From: Comamonadaceae bacterium | GTDB taxonomy: Bacteria; Pseudomonadota; Gammaproteobacteria; Burkholderiales; Burkholderiaceae_C | Reading direction: 5' to 3' | Length of the DNA: 61,445 nucleotides | NCBI GenBank assembly: GCA_947450675.1 | Contig: CANFWI010000012.1 | Coordinates: 1-61,445, forward strand | Shown: piece after piece, positions 40,261 to 47,593 of the stretch | Position numbering within the stretch: position 1 is the first letter of the stretch | How the letters are laid out: each line of letters opens with the position of its first letter | Position numbers and translations under genes: made by a program | The notes under the pieces: model-generated | What the model was told of the DNA's origin: nothing | Databases searched by the model: none | What the model saw: only the letters and a program-made list of their open reading frames with translations

Positions 40261-41253
40261 ATGTCGTGCAAAAGCAAAAACTCATTGACCTTGCGCTATG
40301 TGATAGCGTCAGCGCTGTGTCTTTCGGTCTGGACGGGCGCGCAAGCGCAAGCCCAACCCTTTCCCTCCAAACCCGTCAAATTGGTGGTGACCTATCCCGC
40401 CGGCGGTAGCTCTGACCTGATGGCGCGGATCATGGGGCAAAAGCTCAGTGAAGCTTGGGGCCAGCCGGTGATCGTCGAAAGCAAACCCGGCGCGGCCGGC
40501 TCCATCGGTATGGAATACACCGCTCGTCAACCCGCCGATGGTTACACCTTTGTGGTCGGCAATCTCGGGCCTGCTGCGGTCAACCCGCTGATCACCAAAG
40601 TCCCCTACAACATGGACAGAGACTTCATCGCTGTATCGCTCACCGCCGTGGGGCCGAACGTGTTGGTGGTGCCGGCCGCCTCGCCGTTTAAAACGCTGGC
40701 AGACTTGCTGGCCGCCGCCCGTGCCAAGCCGGAGACCATCAACTTCGGCACCAGCGGGCCTGGCAGCATGGCGCACTTGGCCGGTGAAATGATCATGCGC
40801 CAAGCCAAGGTCAAGATGACGCAGATTCCCTACAAAGGCGGTGGTTTGGCGGTGACGGATTTGATCGCCGGGCAGATCAACATGATGGTCTCTGATGCCT
40901 TGCCGGTGTCGCAGCACATCAAGACCGGCCGACTGCGTGCACTGGCGGTGACCAGCGCCACCCGCATGAGCATGTTGCCCGATGTCCCGACCTTTGCGGA
41001 AGCCGGACTCGATGGCTTGGTGGCGAACAACTGGTGGGGCGTTTTCCTGCCGGCTAAAACACCAAAGTCTGTTGTTGACAGTTACATGGTCGTCCTTAAA
41101 AAGGTCATGGCAGATCCAGACCTGAAAGAGCGTTTTGCCGGTTTAGGCGTGGACGCCATGGCCAGCACGCAAGAAGAGTTCGTGGCATTCTTAGCGGCGG
41201 AACACGCTCGGTATGCCAAGCTCGTGACCGACAACAACATCAAAGCTGAATAA
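40261..41253 (+). CDS. Bug/TctC-type tripartite tricarboxylate receptor
   Basis: A 330-residue periplasmic binding protein. The signal peptide ends ...GAQAQAQP near residue 32. The mature protein starts FPSKPVKLVVTYPAGGSSDLMARIMGQKLSEAWGQPVIVESKPGAAGSIGMEY, diagnostic of Bug proteins, with NFGTSGPGSMAHLAGEM and IPYKGGGLAVTDLIAGQINMMV further on. GGAG lies 8 nt upstream. Ligands of this class are often small carboxylates or aromatic acids. No TctA/TctB membrane pair is nearby, as is common for orphan Bug genes; it may serve as sensor or share a distant transporter. A dyad (ATCG-6-CGAT) lies in the 122-bp gap upstream, too weak to call. Confidence 0.88.
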   Translation: MSCKSKNSLTLRYVIASALCLSVWTGAQAQAQPFPSKPVKLVVTYPAGGSSDLMARIMGQKLSEAWGQPVIVESKPGAAGSIGMEYTARQPADGYTFVVGNLGPAAVNPLITKVPYNMDRDFIAVSLTAVGPNVLVVPAASPFKTLADLLAAARAKPETINFGTSGPGSMAHLAGEMIMRQAKVKMTQIPYKGGGLAVTDLIAGQINMMVSDALPVSQHIKTGRLRALAVTSATRMSMLPDVPTFAEAGLDGLVANNWWGVFLPAKTPKSVVDSYMVVLKKVMADPDLKERFAGLGVDAMASTQEEFVAFLAAEHARYAKLVTDNNIKAE

Positions 41254-41274
41254 GCCACGCAAAGGATCGATACG

Positions 41275-42411
41275 ATGCTGTACACCTGCCAACCCGGCTG
41301 CGCCAACCCGCTGCACAAGCACTCCGCTGCAGCGACCAAAACCGCCACCACCCAGAAACTCTCGGTAGCGGTCAAAAAGCCTGCGGCTAGAGGCAAGCAG
41401 CAAGCGCTTCGCATCGACATGCATTGCCATTACTTCAACCCGGCGGTGGGCAAAAAGGCCGCGGTGCTGAATCCCGCTGAGCAGGAGATGCCCTTCATCT
41501 TTGCCAATCAGTTGACGCGTGACGTCAACACCCAGCAGATGAAAGACCGGGCGCCCAAGCTCTCGGACATCGCTGTCCGGCTGGCCGACATGGACGCCAT
41601 GGGCATCGACATTCAGGCGGTGTCACCCGCGCCTTTTCAGTACTACTACTTTGCAGAACCGAGCTTTGGCGCTGAGCTGGCGCGCGATGTCAATGACGGT
41701 ATTGCGCATCTGGCCGGGCAGTGGCCAGACCGCTTTGTCGGCATTGGCACGGTGCCACTGCAAAACGCCGACATGGCGGTGATCGAGCTGGAGCGCTCGG
41801 TCACACAACTGGGCCTGCGCGGCATCGAGATCAACACCCATGTCAACGGCAAAAATCTGACAGATCCGTCGCTGGGTTTGGAGAAATTTTTCCGCCGCGT
41901 CGACGAATTGGGCGTGGCGCTTTTCATGCACCCGAATGGTTTCACGTCGGCGGAACGGCTGACGGATCATTATTTGAACAACGTCATCGGCAACCCGCTC
42001 GACACGACCATCGCCGTCAGCCATCTGATTTTTGATGGCGTGATGGAACGCAATCCGGGTCTGAAAATTCTCTTGGCGCATGCGGGCGGTTACTTGGCGC
42101 ACTATTGGGCGCGCATGGACCACGCACATCGCGCACGGGCTGATTGCCGCACGGTTATCAGCCAGCCGCCGTCGAGCTATCTTGAGAAGTTTTACTTTGA
42201 CACCATCACCTTTGACCCGGTCATGCTCGGCAATCTGATTGACCGCTACGGCGCCGACCATGTGCTGCTCGGCACCGACTACCCCTACGACATGGGCGAA
42301 GAAGACCCGATCGGCTTGATCGAATCGGTCAAGCGCTTGAAGCGCTCGGACAAAGACATGATCATGGGCGGCAATGCCGCGCGCCTGTTGAACATTCCGG
42401 CCAAGCGCTGA
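41275..42411 (+). CDS. Amidohydrolase-2 family protein (ACMSD/decarboxylase-like)
   Basis: A 378-residue metal-dependent TIM barrel. After a roughly 45-residue extension of low complexity (KHSAAATKTATTQKLSV...) the barrel starts RIDMHCHYFNP, giving the HxH pair as HCH. MDAMGIDIQAVSPAPFQYYYF, GIGTVPLQNADMAVIELERSV, GIEINTHVNGKNL, LFMHPNGF, LLAHAGGYLAHYWARMD and the end-of-barrel HVLLGTDYPYDMG match ACMSD and gamma-resorcylate-type nonoxidative decarboxylases. It could decarboxylate or hydrolyse the product of the monooxygenase; the exact reaction is unknown. It follows the Bug gene by 21 bp and ends at a terminator. Confidence 0.82.
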   Translation: MLYTCQPGCANPLHKHSAAATKTATTQKLSVAVKKPAARGKQQALRIDMHCHYFNPAVGKKAAVLNPAEQEMPFIFANQLTRDVNTQQMKDRAPKLSDIAVRLADMDAMGIDIQAVSPAPFQYYYFAEPSFGAELARDVNDGIAHLAGQWPDRFVGIGTVPLQNADMAVIELERSVTQLGLRGIEINTHVNGKNLTDPSLGLEKFFRRVDELGVALFMHPNGFTSAERLTDHYLNNVIGNPLDTTIAVSHLIFDGVMERNPGLKILLAHAGGYLAHYWARMDHAHRARADCRTVISQPPSSYLEKFYFDTITFDPVMLGNLIDRYGADHVLLGTDYPYDMGEEDPIGLIESVKRLKRSDKDMIMGGNAARLLNIPAKR

Positions 42412-42416
42412 ACGTG

Positions 42417-42434
42417 GCGGGCCTTTCAGCCCGC
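42417..42434 (+). terminator. Terminator hairpin after the amidohydrolase gene
   Basis: GCGGGC (42417-42422), loop CTTTCA, GCCCGC (42429-42434), then TTTAACTT. It lies 5 bp after the amidohydrolase stop and would close the plus-strand transcript of the second catabolic cluster. The U-tract is short, so efficiency is uncertain. Confidence 0.5.
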
Positions 42435-42445
42435 TTTAACTTGGT

Positions 42446-43459
42446 TCAGCCCGCTTCGACCTGCTCGATGCTGGCGTTGCGGGTTGACTTGACCACGGCT
42501 TCTAGCGCGCAGATGTTGGCCAGCATTTGCGCCTGCGGCACCGGGTAAGGCTTGCGACCTTGGGCTGCATCGGCAAAGGCTTCGAGGTTGGCCAGTACCG
42601 CTGGATACGGCTCATAAGCGATGCGCTGCTCGGCATCGCCGCGCTTGCAATACGTCAGCAGCCAACCAGTAGAGGCCTCGGGGTGACTTTTGTCGCGAAC
42701 CTCGACCCAACCTTGGCTGCAATACACCGCAAACCGACCGACAAAAGGCGTCGCCAAAATAGCGCTGATCAAGGCATGGCCGCCACTTTTGTAGGTGGCC
42801 AAAATGGCCAGCGTGTCGCCGTTGACGAGTGAGCTGCCCAGCTGCTTGACGCTGGCGTAGACCGTTTCAGCCGGGCCGAACACACCAATCGACAAGTCCA
42901 ACAAATGAATGCCGGTCGCCGTCATCGGGCCAGCGGGTGCCTCGGCGGCTGACAGTCGCCAGTTCTCGGGTGGCAAGCTCAAAAATTTGTCTTGGCTGAA
43001 GTTCGCCTCCATCTGCAGCGGCCGACCCAGCTCACCAGAATGAATCATCTCCATGGCCCGGATGATGGGCGGCTCGAAGCGCCGTTCATGCCCCACCGCC
43101 AGCGTCAGGCCGCGTTGATTAATGGCGGCCATGGCGGCCACCACGTCAGCGCGTTGCAACGCCAGCGGTTTTTCGCAAAAAATATGTTTGCCGGCTTGGG
43201 CCGCCAGAATCATCTGCGCGCCATGCTGGGTGTGCGGTGTGCACAAAATCACGCCCTCGACGCGCGTATCGGCCAGTGCGGCATCCAGATCGTTCAAAAA
43301 ATCAACGCCGAGTTCTTGGGTGAACGCACGGCCGGTGATTTGATTTAAATCACTGCCAGCGACCAGCTCTAAAACGTCCGATGTTGTGATCAGCCGTGAG
43401 ATGGTTTGACCCCACCAGCCTAGGCCGATGACGGCGACTCGAAATTTAGGGTTGCTCAT
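42446..43459 (-). CDS. Gfo/Idh/MocA family oxidoreductase
   Basis: A 337-residue NAD(P)-dependent dehydrogenase. FRVAVIGLGWWGQTISRLI is the Rossmann start; CTPHTQHGAQMILAAQAGKHIFCEKPLAL contains the EKP motif of the family; TGIHLLDLSIGVFG gives the active-site H-x-x-D region. Substrates in the family are mostly sugars, inositols or their derivatives; a few act on other hydroxy compounds. It is convergent with the amidohydrolase gene and may belong to the second catabolic cluster, but is not in the same transcript. Confidence 0.83.
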   Translation of the reverse strand: MSNPKFRVAVIGLGWWGQTISRLITTSDVLELVAGSDLNQITGRAFTQELGVDFLNDLDAALADTRVEGVILCTPHTQHGAQMILAAQAGKHIFCEKPLALQRADVVAAMAAINQRGLTLAVGHERRFEPPIIRAMEMIHSGELGRPLQMEANFSQDKFLSLPPENWRLSAAEAPAGPMTATGIHLLDLSIGVFGPAETVYASVKQLGSSLVNGDTLAILATYKSGGHALISAILATPFVGRFAVYCSQGWVEVRDKSHPEASTGWLLTYCKRGDAEQRIAYEPYPAVLANLEAFADAAQGRKPYPVPQAQMLANICALEAVVKSTRNASIEQVEAG

Positions 43460-43551
43460 GCGTGTAAAAGTGAAGTGGATGAATCACTGCACAATTTATC
43501 AGTCTATCAACAAAACGGCAAGCTGAAATCTACCGATCCATCCAGAAGCCG

Positions 43552-44607
43552 TTAACCCAGGTTGCTCAAATCGTGCACCAGTTGAAGCAATTCGGCGCGT
43601 TCGACATCGGGGCTGAACAAGGGCGCGCGAAGCGCACATTGCGTGCGAAGCTGCGCCAGCCAATCGTCACCGCTTGCCAGCTCAGGCGCCGATTCGGATG
43701 TCGGACCCGCGCCACGACAGCGCCTCAGCAGCTGCGCCAATCCTTCTGCATCACCGGGTTCGAAATAGCCCGCGTAGTCATCACCCAGCAGACCGACATT
43801 GCCCGGAATGCGCGACGCCAGAACCGGCGTTCCGCTCAAAATGGCTTCCATGACGACATGTGCGCCACCCTCGATCAGGCTGCTGTGGACCAGCACATGG
43901 GCACGCTGAATATGACGGCGCGTGGCGTTGTAAGGCTGGCTACCCAACCAGCGGTAATTCGGGCAGGCCGCGGCAGTCGCCAGCGCCGCCTCACCGAGCG
44001 CAGGGTCTAGCGCTTCGCCGATATGGTCGATGAACAGATTCGGCTCGCCGTGTAGCAGGCGAGCGGCGGCAAACAGTGTTTGCGGCGATTTTTCGTCACG
44101 CAGATGACCGACCATGACGGCGCGCAGTGCTGCTTGCGCTTGGGTTGACGGCTTGGAAACCGCTGGCAATGCCGCGCTGGACTGAAAGATCACCCGCGTT
44201 TTGACGCGCAGCGCAGCCGGCAAAGCCTCAGGCCCGCTGGCTTGGAGCACCACCAGTTGCGACGCCAGCGAGAGAGACTGTTGCGCAGCGGGATCGGATT
44301 GAATGTCGCGGTACAAATCAGTGCCAGTGAGCACCACCGCCAGCCGTCCCGCTGGCTGCCGCTCAGCCCAAGCCGCCACAGAAGCCGCCGAGCGACGCGC
44401 GTGCAGCGCCAGCATCACTTGGTCTGGCTGCTCAGGGTGTTGGTGGGCCTCAGCGTCAGGCCATTGCTGAACGATGCGCACGTTGTGGGGAGCCAGCAGC
44501 GCGCGCCAGCGTTGGGCGGTTTGCCAGTTGCCATTGTTAGCGTCTGCCAGCGCCGGACTGACGATGACAATGCGCAAAGGGTGAGTCTGTGGCGTTGGTA
44601 AGTTCAT
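43552..44607 (-). CDS. senB: SenB-type glycosyltransferase (selenosugar/thiosugar synthase-like)
   Basis: A 351-residue GT4-like glycosyltransferase. The N-terminus IVIVSPALADANNGNWQTAQRWRALL is, from memory, the signature of the TIGR04348 family, whose member SenB joins selenophosphate to a UDP-sugar in selenoneine synthesis. The C-terminal domain holds AVMVGHLRDEKSPQTLF and SLIEGGAHVVMEAILSGTPVLASRIPGNVGLLG (EGG...E nucleotide-sugar motif). It lies 24 bp behind egtD. The expected partners SenA (an EgtB homologue) and SenC/SelD are not in the window. The product in this organism (selenoneine or another seleno- or thio-sugar) is unknown. Confidence 0.72.
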   Translation of the reverse strand: MNLPTPQTHPLRIVIVSPALADANNGNWQTAQRWRALLAPHNVRIVQQWPDAEAHQHPEQPDQVMLALHARRSAASVAAWAERQPAGRLAVVLTGTDLYRDIQSDPAAQQSLSLASQLVVLQASGPEALPAALRVKTRVIFQSSAALPAVSKPSTQAQAALRAVMVGHLRDEKSPQTLFAAARLLHGEPNLFIDHIGEALDPALGEAALATAAACPNYRWLGSQPYNATRRHIQRAHVLVHSSLIEGGAHVVMEAILSGTPVLASRIPGNVGLLGDDYAGYFEPGDAEGLAQLLRRCRGAGPTSESAPELASGDDWLAQLRTQCALRAPLFSPDVERAELLQLVHDLSNLG

Positions 44608-44631
44608 GGCTGTTTTCGAGTTTGTCTGGAA

Positions 44632-45636
44632 TTAACCCGCTGCCCAGAAGACAGCAAACCAGCCGCGTTCATCCGTCCAAGCCTGGGTGCGGGCAAAGCC
44701 TGCGCTGAGCAACAACTGCTCAAAATCAGAGGCCCGCCATTTGTAGGAGCTTTCGGTGTGAATCCGCTCACCTTGGCCAAAGTGTCGCTCGCCGCCTGGC
44801 CAGCGCACCTGCACGGCGCGCACAGCCTGTAAATGCATTTCAATACGCGATTCTGCTGCGTTGAACAAGGCCACATGCTGCCAGTCGGCCAGCTGAAAAT
44901 CGCTGCCGACCAATTGGTTCAGGTGCGGCAGCAGGTTCCGGTTGAAGGCCGAGGTGACGCCGAGCGCATCGTCATACGCGGGCTCCAGCAGTTCGCGCGG
45001 TTTCAGCAGGTCAACACCGATCAACAGACCGCCACCAGCGCAGGCGCTGCGTGCTTGCTGTAAAAAAATCAGCGCTTGCGCCGGCGTGAAGTTGCCGATG
45101 CTGGAGCCCGGATAAAACAACACGTTCGGGCCGCTACCGGCTTGGGGCGGCAGTTGCAGTGCGCTTGAAAAATCCATGCCGACGCCGAGCATTGGCAAGC
45201 GTGGGTGCTGGGCTTGCAGGCTGCCTAAAGCTTGTCGTAAAAACTCAACCGAAATGTCCACCGCCACGTAACGCGCTGGCGCAAAAGCCGCAAACAAGCT
45301 GGCCGCCTTGGCGCAGTTGCCGGCGCCTAAGTCGACCAGTGTGGTGTTCGCTGGTTGCAATGCCGCCATGGCCGCTGCATGCGCTTTGAAAATAGCGGCC
45401 TCGGTGCGGGTCGGGTAATACTCAGGCAGCTCGGTGATGGCTTCAAACAGCCGTGAACCGAGGGCGTCGTACAGGTATTTAGGCGAGGTGAACGCCTGTG
45501 GAGCCAGCAGGCCAGCCACCAATTCAGCGCGCACGGCGGCTCGGTCTTCATGGTGCAGTTGCACGAAATCTGGTGGCGACAGGGCGGCGGTGAAGGAGGA
45601 CGATAGAGCGGGAGCAGCCGCAGAAAAATCAAGCAT
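44632..45636 (-). CDS. egtD: L-histidine N-alpha-methyltransferase EgtD
   Basis: About 334 residues. Makes hercynine from histidine and three SAM, the first step to ergothioneine and selenoneine. Key segments: SPKYLYDALGSRLFEAITELPEYYPTRTEAAIF (typical EgtD start region), VDLGAGNCAKAASLF (SAM site, D-L-G-x-G), FYPGSSIGNF, GVDLLKPRELLEPAYDD and RIHTESSYKW (the substrate-carboxylate Tyr/Ser region). I start at ATG 45636 (MLDFSAAAPAL); an in-frame extension to 45738 would run into the response-regulator gene. It lies between that gene (25 bp) and senB (24 bp), all on the minus strand. Confidence 0.9.
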   Translation of the reverse strand: MLDFSAAAPALSSSFTAALSPPDFVQLHHEDRAAVRAELVAGLLAPQAFTSPKYLYDALGSRLFEAITELPEYYPTRTEAAIFKAHAAAMAALQPANTTLVDLGAGNCAKAASLFAAFAPARYVAVDISVEFLRQALGSLQAQHPRLPMLGVGMDFSSALQLPPQAGSGPNVLFYPGSSIGNFTPAQALIFLQQARSACAGGGLLIGVDLLKPRELLEPAYDDALGVTSAFNRNLLPHLNQLVGSDFQLADWQHVALFNAAESRIEMHLQAVRAVQVRWPGGERHFGQGERIHTESSYKWRASDFEQLLLSAGFARTQAWTDERGWFAVFWAAG

Positions 45637-45661
45637 CAAAGGACTGTAGCAGGCATCTTGC

Positions 45662-46033
45662 TCAAGCGGCGCTGAGTCCGCTGGCAGTGCAGTAAGCCAA
45701 GAATTTGTCCAATTCAAGGGTCTTGTCAAATACCGCATCTGCGCCCAGCGCTAGCGCACGCCGGCGAATATCGGGGGTCGCGTAGTTGGTCAGAACCACC
45801 ACTTTTTGGCTTGGTTTTCGACTGGTGCAGTGGCTCAACACCCCCAAGCCGCTGCCTTGCAGCAAGAACAGGTCAACCACTGCCATTTGCCATTCGTCCG
45901 GATGTCCAAGGAGCCACTCAGTCGCTTCAAGCTCAGTGCTCGCCACACCAGCCACTTTGACATTGGCGAGTTCTTTCAACATGCTGGCAAGGCTGTCGCG
46001 CACAACGTCGTTGTCTTCAACCAAGTAAATCAT
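45662..46033 (-). CDS. Single-domain response regulator
   Basis: A 123-residue receiver domain without an output domain. The acidic pocket is in YLVEDNDVV, the phospho-Asp in QMAVVDLFLLQGSG, the Thr in VVLTNYATP and the conserved Lys in DAVFDKTLELDKF. It would act by protein-protein contact, like CheY or Spo0F. It shares the minus strand with egtD and senB and is divergent from a kinase-like gene, which suggests a small phosphorelay; a link to ergothioneine chemistry is not implied by sequence. Confidence 0.8.
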   Translation of the reverse strand: MIYLVEDNDVVRDSLASMLKELANVKVAGVASTELEATEWLLGHPDEWQMAVVDLFLLQGSGLGVLSHCTSRKPSQKVVVLTNYATPDIRRRALALGADAVFDKTLELDKFLAYCTASGLSAA

Positions 46034-46175
46034 GGGGTTCCAGAGAGCGTGACCGCGGTACTATTCATCAACTTTAGCACCATCATTCGCCACCAAATGA
46101 GTTGTAGTCCTACAAGACTATCGACAAAGCTGGACAATAGTGCATGGGCCGTTGAAACAGTCTAGAACCGCCTTC

Positions 46176-46871
46176 ATGGACACGCTTTTATTCATGCCGA
46201 ACATCGCCGACTCATCCCTACAGGTGGAAGCCGCCCGCTACGCCTTGCTGCGGCGACTTGCGCCGACCATCCGCCACCATTTGGTCGGGGAGTTTCAGCC
46301 GATCGGCATGATCACCACCATGCTGGACCGGCGCTTGCAGAGCGACACGCCGAATCTGGCGCAACTGCGCGAGAACAGCGCCGCCATCGGCAAACTGTCG
46401 CGCACCGCAGCCAGCACCTGCATGAACCTGATGAGTTGGTTAGTCCCCAAAAGTGGGGCGGTGTCGCCTCTTGGCAGCGGTGTACTAGACTGCCTGAGTT
46501 TGCTCACCACCGAGTTCCGCTTCAGGGGTTTCGTCATCGTCAATGAAGTCGCGGACATGCCTGTTGAGGTGAGTCTCATGGCCTTGCGCAGCGTCTTGCC
46601 AACAGCGTTGCTGGCCCTGAGCGACCAACAACCCGGCCCGGCTGATGTCGTGTTGACGGCGAGTTTGGTGGAGGGTGGCGTGGTCTTGGCGTTACGCCGG
46701 CGCCCAGCCGAGCGCAGCGCTGAAAACAGTCCCAGCACCGACTACCGTGCGCTGACTTGGTCAGATGTCGCGGTTCTGGCGCAAGCCGAGGCTGTGGGTT
46801 TTACACAGTCAGCAGATGCCGTGCATCTGAGATTTTTAGAGGCTAGTCACACTTCCGGCTTGGAAGGCTGA
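46176..46871 (+). CDS. Histidine-kinase-like protein (DHp-like helix, no clear ATPase motifs)
   Basis: About 231 residues. The segment YALLRRLAPTIRHHLVGEFQPIGMITTMLDRRL resembles a dimerisation/His-phosphotransfer helix with a possible phospho-acceptor at RHHL. The later part (LMSWLVPKSG..., LLTTEFRFRGFVIVNEV, ALRSVLPTALLALSD) could be a degenerate ATPase fold, because no clear N or G boxes are visible. A role like ChpT-type phosphotransferases or an adaptor for the divergent receiver protein is possible. I start at ATG 46176. Its stop is 9 bp before queC. Confidence 0.45.
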   Translation: MDTLLFMPNIADSSLQVEAARYALLRRLAPTIRHHLVGEFQPIGMITTMLDRRLQSDTPNLAQLRENSAAIGKLSRTAASTCMNLMSWLVPKSGAVSPLGSGVLDCLSLLTTEFRFRGFVIVNEVADMPVEVSLMALRSVLPTALLALSDQQPGPADVVLTASLVEGGVVLALRRRPAERSAENSPSTDYRALTWSDVAVLAQAEAVGFTQSADAVHLRFLEASHTSGLEG

Positions 46872-46880
46872 GTCATTTTT

Positions 46881-47576
46881 ATGCACACCACCGCTCTCGT
46901 TTTGTTCTCAGGAGGTCAAGACTCCACCACTTGCTTGGCGCAGGCGCTCACGCGCTACCAGCGGGTTGAAACCATTGCTTTTGACTACCGCCAGCGCCAC
47001 AGCGTTGAGCTGGACGCCCGGCTGCAGGTCTTGCAGCAGCTGCGTGCGCAGTTCCCCGAATGGGCCGACAAGCTCGGTGAAGACCACTTGCTAGACCTTG
47101 GCGTGCTGGGTCAGGTCAGCGAGACCTCGCTAACCCGCGACACCGCCTTCAAAATGGAAAGCTCCGGCCTGCCCAACACCTTTGTGCCGGGCCGTAATTT
47201 GCTCTTTTTGACACTGGCCGCAGCGCTGGCCTACCGTCGCGGCTTAGAGGTGTTGGTGACCGGCGTCTGCGAAACCGATTTTTCTGGCTACCCCGACTGC
47301 CGTGACGACACCATGAAAGCCATGCAACTGGCCTTGTCGCTGGGTATGGACAAACGCTTTCTGATCGAGACACCCTTGATGTGGATCGACAAAGCCGATA
47401 CCTGGCGCTTGGCAAATTCACTGGGCGGCAAGAAACTGGTGGACTTGATTGTGGAACACACCCACACCTGTTACCTCGGCGACCGAGAACACCGCCATGC
47501 TTGGGGTTACGGCTGTGGTGCGTGTCCGGCCTGCGAGTTGCGGGCGCGGGGGTTTGCTGGTTTTTCTGGAGACTGA
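46881..47576 (+). CDS. queC: 7-Cyano-7-deazaguanine synthase QueC
   Basis: A 231-residue enzyme that converts 7-carboxy-7-deazaguanine to preQ0 in queuosine synthesis. The PP-loop [11 protein letters not shown] (residues 9-19) binds [24 protein letters not shown] and [15 protein letters not shown] are family blocks. The zinc site is formed by Cys in [18 protein letters not shown] and the ARGFAGF region. Length is normal. No other que genes are in the window. Confidence 0.94.
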   Translation: MHTTALVLFSGGQDSTTCLAQALTRYQRVETIAFDYRQRHSVELDARLQVLQQLRAQFPEWADKLGEDHLLDLGVLGQVSETSLTRDTAFKMESSGLPNTFVPGRNLLFLTLAAALAYRRGLEVLVTGVCETDFSGYPDCRDDTMKAMQLALSLGMDKRFLIETPLMWIDKADTWRLANSLGGKKLVDLIVEHTHTCYLGDREHRHAWGYGCGACPACELRARGFAGFSGD

Positions 47577-47593
47577 CTGACCGATCCCACAGT

